DNA of 63,275 bases, from assembly GCA_024403795.1 (NCBI GenBank), contig JAKSRD010000008.1, forward strand, positions 1 through 63,275. The letters run 5' to 3'. The first letter of the stretch is position 1. The number at the start of each line of letters is the position of its first letter. This document shows, in pieces, positions 40,017 through 48,793 of the stretch. Made by a program: the position numbers and the translations under genes. Under the pieces are notes generated by a model that saw nothing but the letters and a program-made list of their open reading frames with translations, ran no database searches and was not told the DNA's origin. The stretch comes from Saccharofermentans sp. (GTDB taxonomy: Bacteria; Bacillota; Clostridia; Saccharofermentanales; Saccharofermentanaceae).

Positions 40017-41507
40017 ATGCCTATTACTTTAAAGTGTCAGAATTGTGCCGGTAATATGCGCTTTGATGCAAATATCGGAAAGGTCGTTTGTGAGAGTTGC
40101 GGCAGTGTTATGGATGTCCCGGCTGAGACCATGGGTGCGGACGGTGTTTTCGCAGGGGAAGCTGATAAGGCAAATGCCGCAAAGGAAGCTTCTGCACCAA
40201 ATGTTCCCGTGAGCGAGTATTCAGCAGCTGCCTATAAAGCCAGACGTGAGAATAGAAAGAATAGTACCGGTGGTTCAAAATCGTCAACTTCCGATTCTGA
40301 TATAAAACTTACCGAGGCTCGGAAAAAGGAACTTCATCAGAAGAGGGTTGACACAGCAATCCGTTTGGCTGGTGACAGAGTACTTACTCCCGATGAATTG
40401 CTTGCGTTAGGGGTTGATCCTCATTCGGCGGAAGCCAGGCGCATAATCAAACAGCAGACGGACAACGGTGCAGTTGCCAGAATTGCGAAGCCGACGGAAC
40501 TGATTACGGAGAGAAAGGACTTTATGTCCGATGGTATTCGTAATAACGGTACATGGAAGACAGCTGTCTCGGTATGGAATGAAGTTGAAGTCTCATCGGA
40601 CTCAACGCCTGAGATTGGCACCATGTCTGCCGTACAGCATATCTGTTCTTCCTGCGGCGCTGTTATCATGACGGATGAGAATACTACTACCGAATTTTGC
40701 TTGTATTGCGGTTCTCAGAATTTCATCAGCGAGCGATTATCAGATCACTTCAAGCCGCAAGGGATCATTCCTTTTAAGTATGGCAGGGAAGAAGCCATAG
40801 TTAAGTTTTTTAAGTGGTGTAAGGGCGGCCGGTTCACTCCGTTTGATTTCTGTTCAAATGATAATATTGAGAAGATCACCGGACTATATGTGCCGTATTG
40901 GACATTCAATTATGATGTTATGACTGAGGTCGAAGGCGAAGGCATAAGAGTCACGAAAAAAGTTGACGGCAGCACAAAGTATATCTATCGCGACATTAGT
41001 GACATATATGAGAAACACCAATATACCCTGAAGAATATTCCTTTCGATGCATCACGCAAGCTCGATGATGATTTGATGGATGCCATAGAACCTTTTAACT
41101 TGAAAGAGGTGGTTCCTTTTGACGAGAAATATCTTCTCGGGTATTACTCTGATAAGTACGATGTCGAGAGTAGTGTGCTTAAGCATAAGGCGAAGTCTAT
41201 GGTCGATAAATTCATTCTTGAGAGATTCGTTAAGAATGCGGGCTTTGATGAGGTTAACGTAACACATAAACAGGTTGAAGTGTTATCCTCTGAATCTTAT
41301 TATATTCTTCTGCCGACTTATATCCTTAACTATCGTTATCAGGGACAGACATATACATTCTTGATGAACGGCCAGACCGGTGAGGTTACGGGACACTATC
41401 CCGTCAGCAGATTAAAGAAGTTGCTGTTCTGTGTGTGCTGCTTCATCTTGATCGCGCTGGCCGTAAAGCTTATTGCTTCAATTCTTTTGGGAGGTTTCTT
41501 CGGATGA
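40017..41507 (+). CDS. Zinc-ribbon membrane protein, YdjG-like
   Basis: A 496-residue protein with an N-terminal TFIIB-type zinc ribbon (LKCQNCAGNMRF then VVCESCGSVMDV, residues about 7-32), a polar linker, a second ribbon (HICSSCGAVIM then FCLYCGSQNF, about residues 205-240), a conserved domain beginning GIIPFKYGREEAIVKFFKWC and one membrane helix at the C-terminus (about 462-492). Order and neighbour agree with B. subtilis YdjG, a partner of YdjH and the PspA/YdjI system in membrane stress. Its stop overlaps the start of the TPM-domain gene (ATGA). The same operon order (YdjG then YdjH) supports the call; no pspA gene is in the window. Confidence 0.75.
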   Translation: MPITLKCQNCAGNMRFDANIGKVVCESCGSVMDVPAETMGADGVFAGEADKANAAKEASAPNVPVSEYSAAAYKARRENRKNSTGGSKSSTSDSDIKLTEARKKELHQKRVDTAIRLAGDRVLTPDELLALGVDPHSAEARRIIKQQTDNGAVARIAKPTELITERKDFMSDGIRNNGTWKTAVSVWNEVEVSSDSTPEIGTMSAVQHICSSCGAVIMTDENTTTEFCLYCGSQNFISERLSDHFKPQGIIPFKYGREEAIVKFFKWCKGGRFTPFDFCSNDNIEKITGLYVPYWTFNYDVMTEVEGEGIRVTKKVDGSTKYIYRDISDIYEKHQYTLKNIPFDASRKLDDDLMDAIEPFNLKEVVPFDEKYLLGYYSDKYDVESSVLKHKAKSMVDKFILERFVKNAGFDEVNVTHKQVEVLSSESYYILLPTYILNYRYQGQTYTFLMNGQTGEVTGHYPVSRLKKLLFCVCCFILIALAVKLIASILLGGFFG

Positions 41508-42511
41508 GTAAAGATATCGAGAACAAGAACCAAGAGAATAATAACAGCGGTGAGAAGAAAGTTTTCGTTGCTGCAAAGAGTATATTTGCCGAACTGAACG
41601 CAGTTTCCATTGCTACAGCAAGCTTTATCGCGCTGCTCTTGATCGCGGCCATCGGTGTCTACATCTTCACGATCGTACCTCCGCCGAAGAAAGTTATGGT
41701 CATTGATGATGCAAACGTGTTTACGGCCAAAGAGGAGACTGAACTAGAGAAGGCAGCTGAGATTGTAAAGAATGATCATGATATGAATGTCATAATGATC
41801 ACTACGAGATACAAGGGTTTGGAGTATAGCAACGATGACCATGGAGTCTCTTCATATTGCAAAGACATGTATGACCAATATGCACGTGAGAACAAGCTCC
41901 GTGACAATTCAGGTGTTATCATCATTTTGGATCTGACTGATGATTCAGACGGAAACAGATATTTCTGGATCTATCAGTACGGCACCGCATATCTGACACT
42001 CTCGGACGATTCATGCACCAAGATCGCAAATAACGCAGCTGACAATGGTCTCAGAACCGGAGACTATGCAGGAGCATTTGAGTATACTCTTGAATCATTG
42101 GGGATCTGCAGTTATAACAAAGCTCCGGTCTATTTGATATATGCAATAACTGCGATAGTTCCGTTTATTGTTTGTGTTTTCATCTATCGTAATATCGGCA
42201 AGGTTAAGATCGATGTAAAGCCTTCGGTCAAAGACCGAGTCGTTCTGGATAAGGTTATCGATTCGAAAAGAAAATACAGGTGCCGTAACGTTGAGGAAAA
42301 AATCTATGTATTGGGATTAGCGGTGCAAATCTTGTATTTCTTGGTGGTCATTCTGTTTGATGGTGTTTTAGGCGGCATTTTAAGCGTCCATTCCGGCGGC
42401 GGACATTCCGGTGGCGGCCATTCCGGTGGCGGCGGCCATTCCGGTGGCGGTCATTCCGGCGGCGGTCATTCCGGCGGAGGCGGCCATTCCGGCGGCGGTG
42501 TAAGGTTCTGA
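41504..42511 (+). CDS. TPM-domain membrane protein with His-Gly-rich tail, YdjH-like
   Basis: A 335-residue protein: helix near 38-58, a TPM domain (about 65-200: VIDDANVFTAKEETELEKAA, split in VIDDANVF and ETELEKAAEIV; NSGVIIILDLTDD), a helix near 208-228, a further helix near 268-290, and a C-terminal run of seven HSGGG or HSGGGG units. TPM domains occur in thylakoid and bacterial envelope proteins, some with phosphatase activity. The start ATG (41504) overlaps the previous stop and follows GGGAGG. The His-rich tail may bind metal. Forms a pair with the zinc-ribbon protein. Confidence 0.82.
   Translation: MSKDIENKNQENNNSGEKKVFVAAKSIFAELNAVSIATASFIALLLIAAIGVYIFTIVPPPKKVMVIDDANVFTAKEETELEKAAEIVKNDHDMNVIMITTRYKGLEYSNDDHGVSSYCKDMYDQYARENKLRDNSGVIIILDLTDDSDGNRYFWIYQYGTAYLTLSDDSCTKIANNAADNGLRTGDYAGAFEYTLESLGICSYNKAPVYLIYAITAIVPFIVCVFIYRNIGKVKIDVKPSVKDRVVLDKVIDSKRKYRCRNVEEKIYVLGLAVQILYFLVVILFDGVLGGILSVHSGGGHSGGGHSGGGGHSGGGHSGGGHSGGGGHSGGGVRF
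42389..42499 (+). repeat. In-frame tandem repeats encoding HSGGG units
   Basis: Seven units of 15 or 18 bp with the core CATTCCGG encode (His-Ser-Gly-Gly-Gly[-Gly])n at the end of the TPM protein. Such DNA is prone to copy-number change. Confidence 0.85.
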
Positions 42512-42562
42512 CGCTCAAGCAACTTCTTTACATCAAAGTAGACTTTATTTACAAGTTTTCTT

Positions 42563-42591
42563 TTGACGGAAGCCGTTTTTTTCATTATTAT
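42563..42591 (+). promoter_or_regulatory. Promoter of the MATE gene
   Basis: TTGACG (42563-42568) and TATTAT (42586-42591) are exactly 17 bp apart. Confidence 0.75.
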
Positions 42592-42646
42592 AGTTTGGAT
42601 TTTGTGAAGCATTCCTCATCAAACTAACTTACGGACGGCAGGAGAT

Positions 42647-44068
42647 ATGGCTGAGAATAAACGGACAACTATGGTTACGGACCTTACAAGCGGAAGTGTT
42701 GCAAAATGCCTCTTCAAGTTCGCTTTCCCGTTGTTTGTTTCAAATGCTTTGCAGGCTGTCTATAACATAGTTGACATGATCGTTGTAGGACAGGTCGTCG
42801 GCAAGAACGGAATGTCGGCTGTATCGACAGGCGGAAATGTCCTCTCGATATTGAATTTTGTGGTAATGGGGTTCTCTTCTGCCGGACAGATCCTGATCGC
42901 GCGTGATGTGGGGAAGAAGGACATGGAGAGTGTCCGTAAGACGATAGGCACCATGTTCTCGTTGCTGTTGTCATTGTCGCTCGTGATCTCCGCAATCTGT
43001 TATACCATCAGATTCCGTCTGCTTGATTGGGTCAATACTCCTGCTGAAGCTTACGACTTTACGATGGATTACACGATAATCTGTATGTCGGGTCTGTTCT
43101 TCATCTACGGCTACAACATCGTAAGTGCCATCATGCGAGGCATGGGTGACTCTAAGCGTCCTTTCATGTTCGTAGGCATCGCTTCGGTGATCAATATCGT
43201 TTTGGATATCGTGTTCGTTGCGGGCTTCGGCATGGAAGTAATGGGTGCCGCTCTGGCGACCGTTATCGGTCAGGCTTTCAGTTTTATTTTCGCGTTGTTA
43301 TATCTTTATAAGCATAAGGAGAGCTTCGGATTCGACTTCAAGAAGGAATACTTCATCCCCAACGGAAAGACTGTCATGAAGCTGAGCGCATTGGGCATTC
43401 CTATGGCTTTGCAGTCCGCTTCCATTACAATATCGATGACGGTGGTCACATCATGGGTCAATAATTACGGTGTTATCTTCTCCGCTTGTTCCGGCGTTTT
43501 GAATAAACTCAACATGATGGTGGGCGTTCTCAGTAATTCGCTTTCCACTGCGGCGGGTTCGATGGTAGGTCAGAACCTGGGTGCAAAGAAATATGAGCGC
43601 GTTCCTAAGATCCTCATGTTCGCTTTCGCGGCGGCTTTTGTGATCAACACTGTCTATGTCGGCGTTTTGCTGGCCAGCCCGAATTTTATCGTCGGACTCT
43701 TCACGCAGGACAAGGATGTCGTCACTAATGCCGCGATCATCATAATCCCTGCGGTCATCGGTGCTTACGGTGCGGCTACCAGAACATTTGCTTTCGGCAT
43801 CATCAACGGTTCGGGAAAGTCACTTCTGAACCTGGCGGTTGCCCTGATAGACGGTCTGATCGGCCGGATCGGTATTGCTTATTTCCTCGGACAATATCTT
43901 GGAATGGGTCCTCAGGGATTCTGGATCGGCGATGCCGCTGCTGGTTTTATCCCGTTCCTTATCGGATTTACATTCTTCGTGTCGGGAAGATGGAAGGTCA
44001 AGCCTACGAAGAAGGAGCAGGAACTCGAAAACACCGAGGAACCCGAGATGAGTTCTTCCGAGGCATGA
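42647..44068 (+). CDS. MATE-family efflux transporter
   Basis: A 473-residue membrane protein with about twelve helices and two homologous halves, typical of Na+- or H+-driven multidrug/toxin extrusion transporters. Visible family segments are FKFAFPLFVSNALQAVYNIVDMIVVG, split here as PLFVSNALQAVYNIVDM and the second-half GIPMALQSASITISM, and NRTFAFGIINGSGKS-like TRTFAFGIINGSGKS. GCAGGAG precedes ATG. It has its own promoter. Substrate cannot be predicted. Confidence 0.9.
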   Translation: MAENKRTTMVTDLTSGSVAKCLFKFAFPLFVSNALQAVYNIVDMIVVGQVVGKNGMSAVSTGGNVLSILNFVVMGFSSAGQILIARDVGKKDMESVRKTIGTMFSLLLSLSLVISAICYTIRFRLLDWVNTPAEAYDFTMDYTIICMSGLFFIYGYNIVSAIMRGMGDSKRPFMFVGIASVINIVLDIVFVAGFGMEVMGAALATVIGQAFSFIFALLYLYKHKESFGFDFKKEYFIPNGKTVMKLSALGIPMALQSASITISMTVVTSWVNNYGVIFSACSGVLNKLNMMVGVLSNSLSTAAGSMVGQNLGAKKYERVPKILMFAFAAAFVINTVYVGVLLASPNFIVGLFTQDKDVVTNAAIIIIPAVIGAYGAATRTFAFGIINGSGKSLLNLAVALIDGLIGRIGIAYFLGQYLGMGPQGFWIGDAAAGFIPFLIGFTFFVSGRWKVKPTKKEQELENTEEPEMSSSEA

Positions 44069-44149
44069 GAACCGGGTCGATCGTCCGGTGTCGTTTGGAT
44101 TCAGGTTCTTCTTTACCGCTAATTTCCCTATATTGATTTCACCAAAGAT

Positions 44150-44183
44150 TGTTATAATCTATTTGGCCGACTCAGAAGTCGGC
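44150..44183 (+). promoter_or_regulatory. Extended -10 promoter and leader hairpin of capA
   Basis: TGTTATAAT (44150-44158) is followed by a perfect 7-bp hairpin, GCCGACT-CAGA-AGTCGGC (44166-44183), starting at about +2 of the message. The hairpin could stabilise the 5' end or be an operator. Confidence 0.6.
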
Positions 44184-44212
44184 ATTTCTACTTTATTTGA
44201 GAGGTTACTGCT

Positions 44213-45373
44213 TTGGTGGGATACCCGTTTAGATCAGTCAGATTAAGAATAAGAGCGGCAATTGCCGCAGTCGCAGTCACATCCATAGCCTTATCCGCAT
44301 GTTCGGCTCCGGTTATTACCTCAGATACGGCTGATGCTTCTGCAATGACAACAGGAAATGATATAGAGCAATCGGCCGCAACGACCATAGCTCTTGAGAC
44401 CGTTACTACGGAGGCGACTCCGACACCCGAGCCTACGGCTACGCCTTCACCTACGCCTACTTTGGCACCGGAAGACCTTGTTGTTAAGGTGTCTTTTACC
44501 GGTGACTGCACTCTGACGCAGGATTACAGGTCAAGTAACCGTCAGTTCGACTCTTTGGTCGGCGACAATATGGAGTATTGCTTCAAGAACTGTGCGGATC
44601 TCTTCAAATCTGATGACATGACTTTGGTAAACCTGGAAAATCCCGTTACGACCAAGACATCTCATAAGGATAACCAATACATCTTCCGTATGGATCCCAA
44701 GAATCTTGAGATGCTCACCTTGGCCGGCATAGAATGCGTGAACATCGCCAATAACCATACAAAGGATTTTCTGCAGGATGGTCTTGAAGAGACACGTGAG
44801 AATCTGGAAAGCAAGGGGATCGTATGGAGCGACAACACTTACGGCGGACTTTATACGACTGCTAAGGGCTTTGTCATCGGTATGGTGGGACTTGATAACG
44901 ATACGTCGGCTTCTCAGGTCTACGGCATAATCGACGAGCTCAGGGAGAAGGGCGCGGTCATAGTGATCGCTTCCTGCCATTTTGGCAAGGAAGGTGTATA
45001 CGATCCTACTGACAGACAGAAGAAGGTGGCTCATGAACTTATAGATTACGGTGTCGATATCGTTGTCGGACACCATCCGCACCGTCTCCAGCCGATCGAG
45101 AAATATAACGGCCACTACATTTTCTACTCTTTGTCAAATTTTTGTTTTGGTGGAAATTACTCATTATCGGACCCTGATTCGGTCATAATTCAATGCGATT
45201 TTATAATGGACGCGAGCGGAACAAAATGTGTAGACTATAGACTGAATGTTATTCCGTATTCTCAGACCTCGACAAGGCCGGGCAATGATTTCTGTCCGAA
45301 GCCTTACGAATGGGAATCTGAGGAGTATTTCAGGGTAATGTCACGCCTTAATTGGGCGCAGGGCGACGAATAA
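44213..45373 (+). CDS. CapA-family lipoprotein (metallophosphatase fold)
   Basis: A 386-residue secreted lipoprotein. A signal helix ends in the lipobox LSAC (near residue 29), followed by a Thr/Pro linker and a CapA-type domain: SFTGDCTLT, LVNLENPVT, IANNHTKDF, SCHFGKEG, VGHHPHRLQP and YSLSNFCFGG. CapA proteins take part in poly-gamma-glutamate capsule formation, and related proteins act on other surface polymers; no capB or capC is nearby. The start is TTG (44213) or GTG (44216), both behind GAGAGG. Purine genes begin 33 bp after its stop with no terminator, so it may share their transcript. Confidence 0.85.
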   Translation: MVGYPFRSVRLRIRAAIAAVAVTSIALSACSAPVITSDTADASAMTTGNDIEQSAATTIALETVTTEATPTPEPTATPSPTPTLAPEDLVVKVSFTGDCTLTQDYRSSNRQFDSLVGDNMEYCFKNCADLFKSDDMTLVNLENPVTTKTSHKDNQYIFRMDPKNLEMLTLAGIECVNIANNHTKDFLQDGLEETRENLESKGIVWSDNTYGGLYTTAKGFVIGMVGLDNDTSASQVYGIIDELREKGAVIVIASCHFGKEGVYDPTDRQKKVAHELIDYGVDIVVGHHPHRLQPIEKYNGHYIFYSLSNFCFGGNYSLSDPDSVIIQCDFIMDASGTKCVDYRLNVIPYSQTSTRPGNDFCPKPYEWESEEYFRVMSRLNWAQGDE

Positions 45374-45406
45374 CGCCAAATTTTATATTGAAAGCAGGTA
45401 TTTGGT

Positions 45407-45913
45407 ATGGCTGAGAGTAAAGTGCTTGTAGTAATGGGTTCTGATTCGGATTTCCCCGTAATGGAAGGCTGCTTCAAGATGCTGAATAAGTTCGGCGTGG
45501 AATTCAAGGCTACTGTAGCTTCAGCTCACAGAACACCTGATAAGGCCATGGCTCTTGCAAGAAGCGCAGAGGCTGAAGGCTTTAAGGTCATTATTGCTGC
45601 TGCAGGTCTTGCTGCTCACCTAGGCGGTGTTCTCGCAGCAAATACAGCTCTTCCGGTTATCGGGGTTCCTTGTAAGGGCGGTGCTCTTAACGGTGTTGAT
45701 GCCCTTTATGCGACAGTTCAGATGCCTACCGGCATTCCGGTAGCTACGGTTGCCATCGACGGCGGCTCAAACGCAGCTATCCTCGCTTGTCAGATGCTCG
45801 CGTTAAGCGATGCTGATCTTATGCAGAAGATCAAGGATTACAAGGCAAGCCTTGCTTCTTCGGTCGAGGAGAGAGACGCCAGACTTCAGCAGAAGATCGC
45901 TGAGATGAATTGA
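45407..45913 (+). CDS. purE: N5-carboxyaminoimidazole ribonucleotide mutase
   Basis: Moves the carboxylate of N5-CAIR to C4, giving CAIR in de novo purine synthesis. The 168-residue product shows MGSDSDFPVM, SAHRTPDKA, AAGLAAHLGGVLAANT and GVPCKGGALNG. Class I (mutase) length and motifs. First of five purine genes on one strand. The ribosome site is weak (AGCAGG). No purine riboswitch is visible in the 33-bp gap before it. Confidence 0.95.
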   Translation: MAESKVLVVMGSDSDFPVMEGCFKMLNKFGVEFKATVASAHRTPDKAMALARSAEAEGFKVIIAAAGLAAHLGGVLAANTALPVIGVPCKGGALNGVDALYATVQMPTGIPVATVAIDGGSNAAILACQMLALSDADLMQKIKDYKASLASSVEERDARLQQKIAEMN

Positions 45914-45962
45914 TTCTGAAGAATATAATCAAATTGCTATATAACGAAGGACGGCACAATAT

Positions 45963-47351
45963 ATGAGCGGAATTTTCGGATGTTATGACATCAAAGGAAA
46001 CACACAGGATGTAACGAGAGACACTTACTACGGTGCATTCTCATTACAGCACAGAGGACAGGAATCATGCGGTATCGCAGTTAATGATAACGGTTCTTTT
46101 CTTGTTCACAAAGCTCCCGGCCTGGTAACTGATGTTTTCGATGAGGTTACGTTATCGGCACTTACGGGTTCTTGTGCCATCGCTCATGCAAGAGGCGGTT
46201 CACCCCGCGAGAACGGACTCGAAGCGATCCAGCCTATCTCCATCAAGTCCAGAGTAGGCAGCATCGCACTCACTTCTGATTCTGTCATCATGAATGCCAA
46301 TGAGATCAGAGACGGCCTTAAGGACCAGGGTGCCATCTTCCAGTCCAATACTGATTTTGAGATCGTCCTCTCGCTTTTCTCGCGTAACAGAATAAGAACA
46401 GAGGATTCCGAGACGGCGATCCTTGAGACAATGAAGGAGATCAAGGGAGTTTACGCGATGATCTTCATGACTGAGGACAAGATGATCGGTGTAAGAGATC
46501 CGTACGGTTTGAGACCGTTGATCCTCGGTAAGAAGGACGATAAGTATTATTTCTCATCCGAATCCTGCGCTCTTGATGCGATCGGATGCGAGATCATAAG
46601 AGACTTCGAACCCGGTGAGATCATCTCCGTATCCAAGGACGGAATCAGTTCAAAGTATTATTCTGATTCGGCTACACGTAAGCAGGACGGTCGCGTTTGC
46701 GTATTTGAGTATGTATATGTTGCAAGACCTGACTCCGTTATCGACGGTATGTCCACATTCGATTCAAGATACAGAGTAGGTATGGCTCTTGCAAAGGAGA
46801 GCCCTGCCGATGTCGATATCGTCATCAGTGCTCCTGACTCAGGCAATGCCGCTGCAGAAGGTTATGCGGCAGGACTTGGCAAACCTTACGGTGCAGGACT
46901 TCTCAAGAACAGATATATCGGCAGAACATTTATCAAGAGCACACAGCAGCAGAGAGAACTTGCGGTAAGAATGAAGTTTGCAGTTCTCAAGACCGTTATT
47001 AAGGATAAGAGGATCGCAGTCGTAGATGACTCGCTCGTCAGAGGTACGACTACAAAGCACCTTATCGCTTTCCTTCGTGAGAACGGTGCCAAGGAAGTAC
47101 ATTTGAGACTTGCTTCTCCGCCGGTTAAGTACGGTTGTTGCTATGGTGTTAATGCTTCATCAGAGAACGAACTCCCTGCAAGCACTAAGACCGTAGAGCA
47201 GATCAGAGAGATGATCGGTGCTGATTCACTGGCTTATATCACACTTGACAGTCTCAAGGCTTCACTTAATTCGATCGACTGCGGTGTCTGCTCCGCATGC
47301 TTCGACGGTAACTTCATAGCCGGCAAGCCTGATTCGAGCGAAGAGAACTAA
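45963..47351 (+). CDS. purF: Amidophosphoribosyltransferase with degenerate glutaminase site
   Basis: Homologue of the enzyme that converts PRPP and glutamine to phosphoribosylamine, 462 residues. The PRPP-binding loop IAVVDDSLVRGTTT and the Fe-S cysteine segments (RVCVFEYVYVARPDS, YGCCYG, CGVCSACFDGNF) are intact. The N-terminal glutaminase half is not: the residue after Met is Ser (MSGIFGC) where a nucleophilic Cys is required; the usual HxRYST reads AHARGGS; the usual HNGN loop reads ALTSDSVIMNANEIR. Glutamine hydrolysis is therefore doubtful, and the protein may use free ammonia or another glutaminase. GAAGGA precedes the ATG. It lies between purE and purN. Confidence 0.85.
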   Translation: MSGIFGCYDIKGNTQDVTRDTYYGAFSLQHRGQESCGIAVNDNGSFLVHKAPGLVTDVFDEVTLSALTGSCAIAHARGGSPRENGLEAIQPISIKSRVGSIALTSDSVIMNANEIRDGLKDQGAIFQSNTDFEIVLSLFSRNRIRTEDSETAILETMKEIKGVYAMIFMTEDKMIGVRDPYGLRPLILGKKDDKYYFSSESCALDAIGCEIIRDFEPGEIISVSKDGISSKYYSDSATRKQDGRVCVFEYVYVARPDSVIDGMSTFDSRYRVGMALAKESPADVDIVISAPDSGNAAAEGYAAGLGKPYGAGLLKNRYIGRTFIKSTQQQRELAVRMKFAVLKTVIKDKRIAVVDDSLVRGTTTKHLIAFLRENGAKEVHLRLASPPVKYGCCYGVNASSENELPASTKTVEQIREMIGADSLAYITLDSLKASLNSIDCGVCSACFDGNFIAGKPDSSEEN

Positions 47352-47376
47352 ATAATATTACGGGGGGTACAACATT

Positions 47377-47997
47377 ATGAAGATAGCGGTATTCGTATCA
47401 GGAGGAGGTACTAATCTCCAGGCGATAATCGACAATACGAAGAACGGCATACTTCAGGATGTTGAGATAACCCTCGTTCTTTCTTCATCTAAAGATGCTT
47501 ACGCACTTGAGAGAGCAGCAAACAATGGTATCAAGACAGCCGTTGTATCCAAGAAGGATTTTGCTTCGCTCGAAGAGTGGGATGAGACAATGGTTGCTGA
47601 AGTCGAGAAGTCAGGCGCAGAGCTTGTCGTTCTTGCAGGTTACCTCTCATTGCTCGGACCTGAGTTCGTAGGCAAGTATTCCAATCGCATAATCAACATT
47701 CATCCGGCGCTTATTCCTTCTTTTTGCGGTGCCGGAATGTACGGCATCAGACCTCATCAGGCAGCGCTCGCTAAGGGCGTAAAGGTCTCCGGTGCCACGG
47801 TTCACTTTGTAAACGAGAATTACGACGACGGCCCGATCCTTTTGCAGAAGGCCGTTGATGTGCTGCCTGACGATACTCCCGAGACTCTTCAGAAGAGGAT
47901 CATGAAGGAGTGCGAGTGGCAGATCCTTCCTCAGGCAATAAGGCTTATTGCTGACGGTAAGGTCATCATCGAGAACAATATCTGTTACGTAAGATAA
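47377..47997 (+). CDS. purN: Phosphoribosylglycinamide formyltransferase
   Basis: Formylates glycinamide ribonucleotide with 10-formyl-tetrahydrofolate, the third step of purine synthesis. The 206-residue product has VFVSGGGTNLQAIID, the catalytic NIHPALIPSF and the HFVNENYDDGPIL segment with the conserved Asp. The loop after PSF reads CGAGMYG instead of the more common PGxHxY, as in other Clostridia. Ribosome site GGGGGG. Part of the purine cluster. Confidence 0.94.
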   Translation: MKIAVFVSGGGTNLQAIIDNTKNGILQDVEITLVLSSSKDAYALERAANNGIKTAVVSKKDFASLEEWDETMVAEVEKSGAELVVLAGYLSLLGPEFVGKYSNRIINIHPALIPSFCGAGMYGIRPHQAALAKGVKVSGATVHFVNENYDDGPILLQKAVDVLPDDTPETLQKRIMKECEWQILPQAIRLIADGKVIIENNICYVR

Positions 47998-48024
47998 TCT
48001 GATATTAATTTTTGGAGGTGCTAT

Positions 48025-48741
48025 ATGATCACACAGAACTTAGGCAAGATCCTTAGTGAGAACGCTTATCCCGGAAGAGGAATCGTTATCGGTAAGTCCG
48101 AGGACGGTAAGAAGGCAGTTACGGCTTACTTCATCATGGGCAGAAGTGTTAATTCAAGGAACCGCGTATTTACGGCTACTGAAGACGGAATCAAGACAGA
48201 GGCTTTCGATCCGTCACTTCTTACTGATCCGCACCTCATCATCTATTCACCCGTAAGAGTTTTGGGCAACAAGACTATCGTTACGAACGGTGATCAGACA
48301 GATACCATCTACGAGCTCATGGACAAGCAGATGACATTCGAGCAGTCCTTGAGAGGAAGAGAGTTCGAGGACGATGCTCCGAACTATACTCCCAGAATAT
48401 CCGGCATCATGCACGTTGATAACGGTACATATAACTTTGCTCTCTCGATCCTGAAGAGCGATGACGGCGATCCGGCTTCCTGCGAGCGCCACACATATTC
48501 TTACACCAATCCTAAGGCCGGAATCGGCAGATTCATCCACACATACATGGGTGACGGTTCTCCGCTTCCGTCATTCGAGGGCGAGCCTGAGAAGGTTGAG
48601 ATCAAGGGCGATATCGACGAGTTCACGAACGAAGTTTGGAACGGTCTCAACGAAGATAACAAGGTATCACTCTTTGTACGTTTCATTGACATCGCTACAG
48701 GCGAAGCTGAGACAAGGATCGTAAACAAGAACGTTAAGTAA
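48025..48741 (+). CDS. IMP cyclohydrolase, PurO-like
   Basis: The 238-residue product resembles the PurO family (first known from archaea), which closes FAICAR to IMP, rather than the PurH N-terminal domain. Visible are NAYPGRGIVIGKSEDGK, AYFIMGRSVNSRNRVF, a central IIYSPVRV and YTPRISGI. Its place between purN and a free-standing AICAR transformylase supports the call, because together the two genes would replace bifunctional PurH. GGAGG precedes ATG by 6 bp. Confidence 0.82.
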   Translation: MITQNLGKILSENAYPGRGIVIGKSEDGKKAVTAYFIMGRSVNSRNRVFTATEDGIKTEAFDPSLLTDPHLIIYSPVRVLGNKTIVTNGDQTDTIYELMDKQMTFEQSLRGREFEDDAPNYTPRISGIMHVDNGTYNFALSILKSDDGDPASCERHTYSYTNPKAGIGRFIHTYMGDGSPLPSFEGEPEKVEIKGDIDEFTNEVWNGLNEDNKVSLFVRFIDIATGEAETRIVNKNVK

Positions 48742-48793
48742 TTATTTTCGAGCAGATCGAAAAATATATCAGACCAACACAAGGAGAACAATT

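Noticed and set aside
45374..45406. Purine riboswitch before purE
   Set aside because: The gap of 33 bp is too short, and no purine aptamer consensus is visible in the upstream capA coding region.
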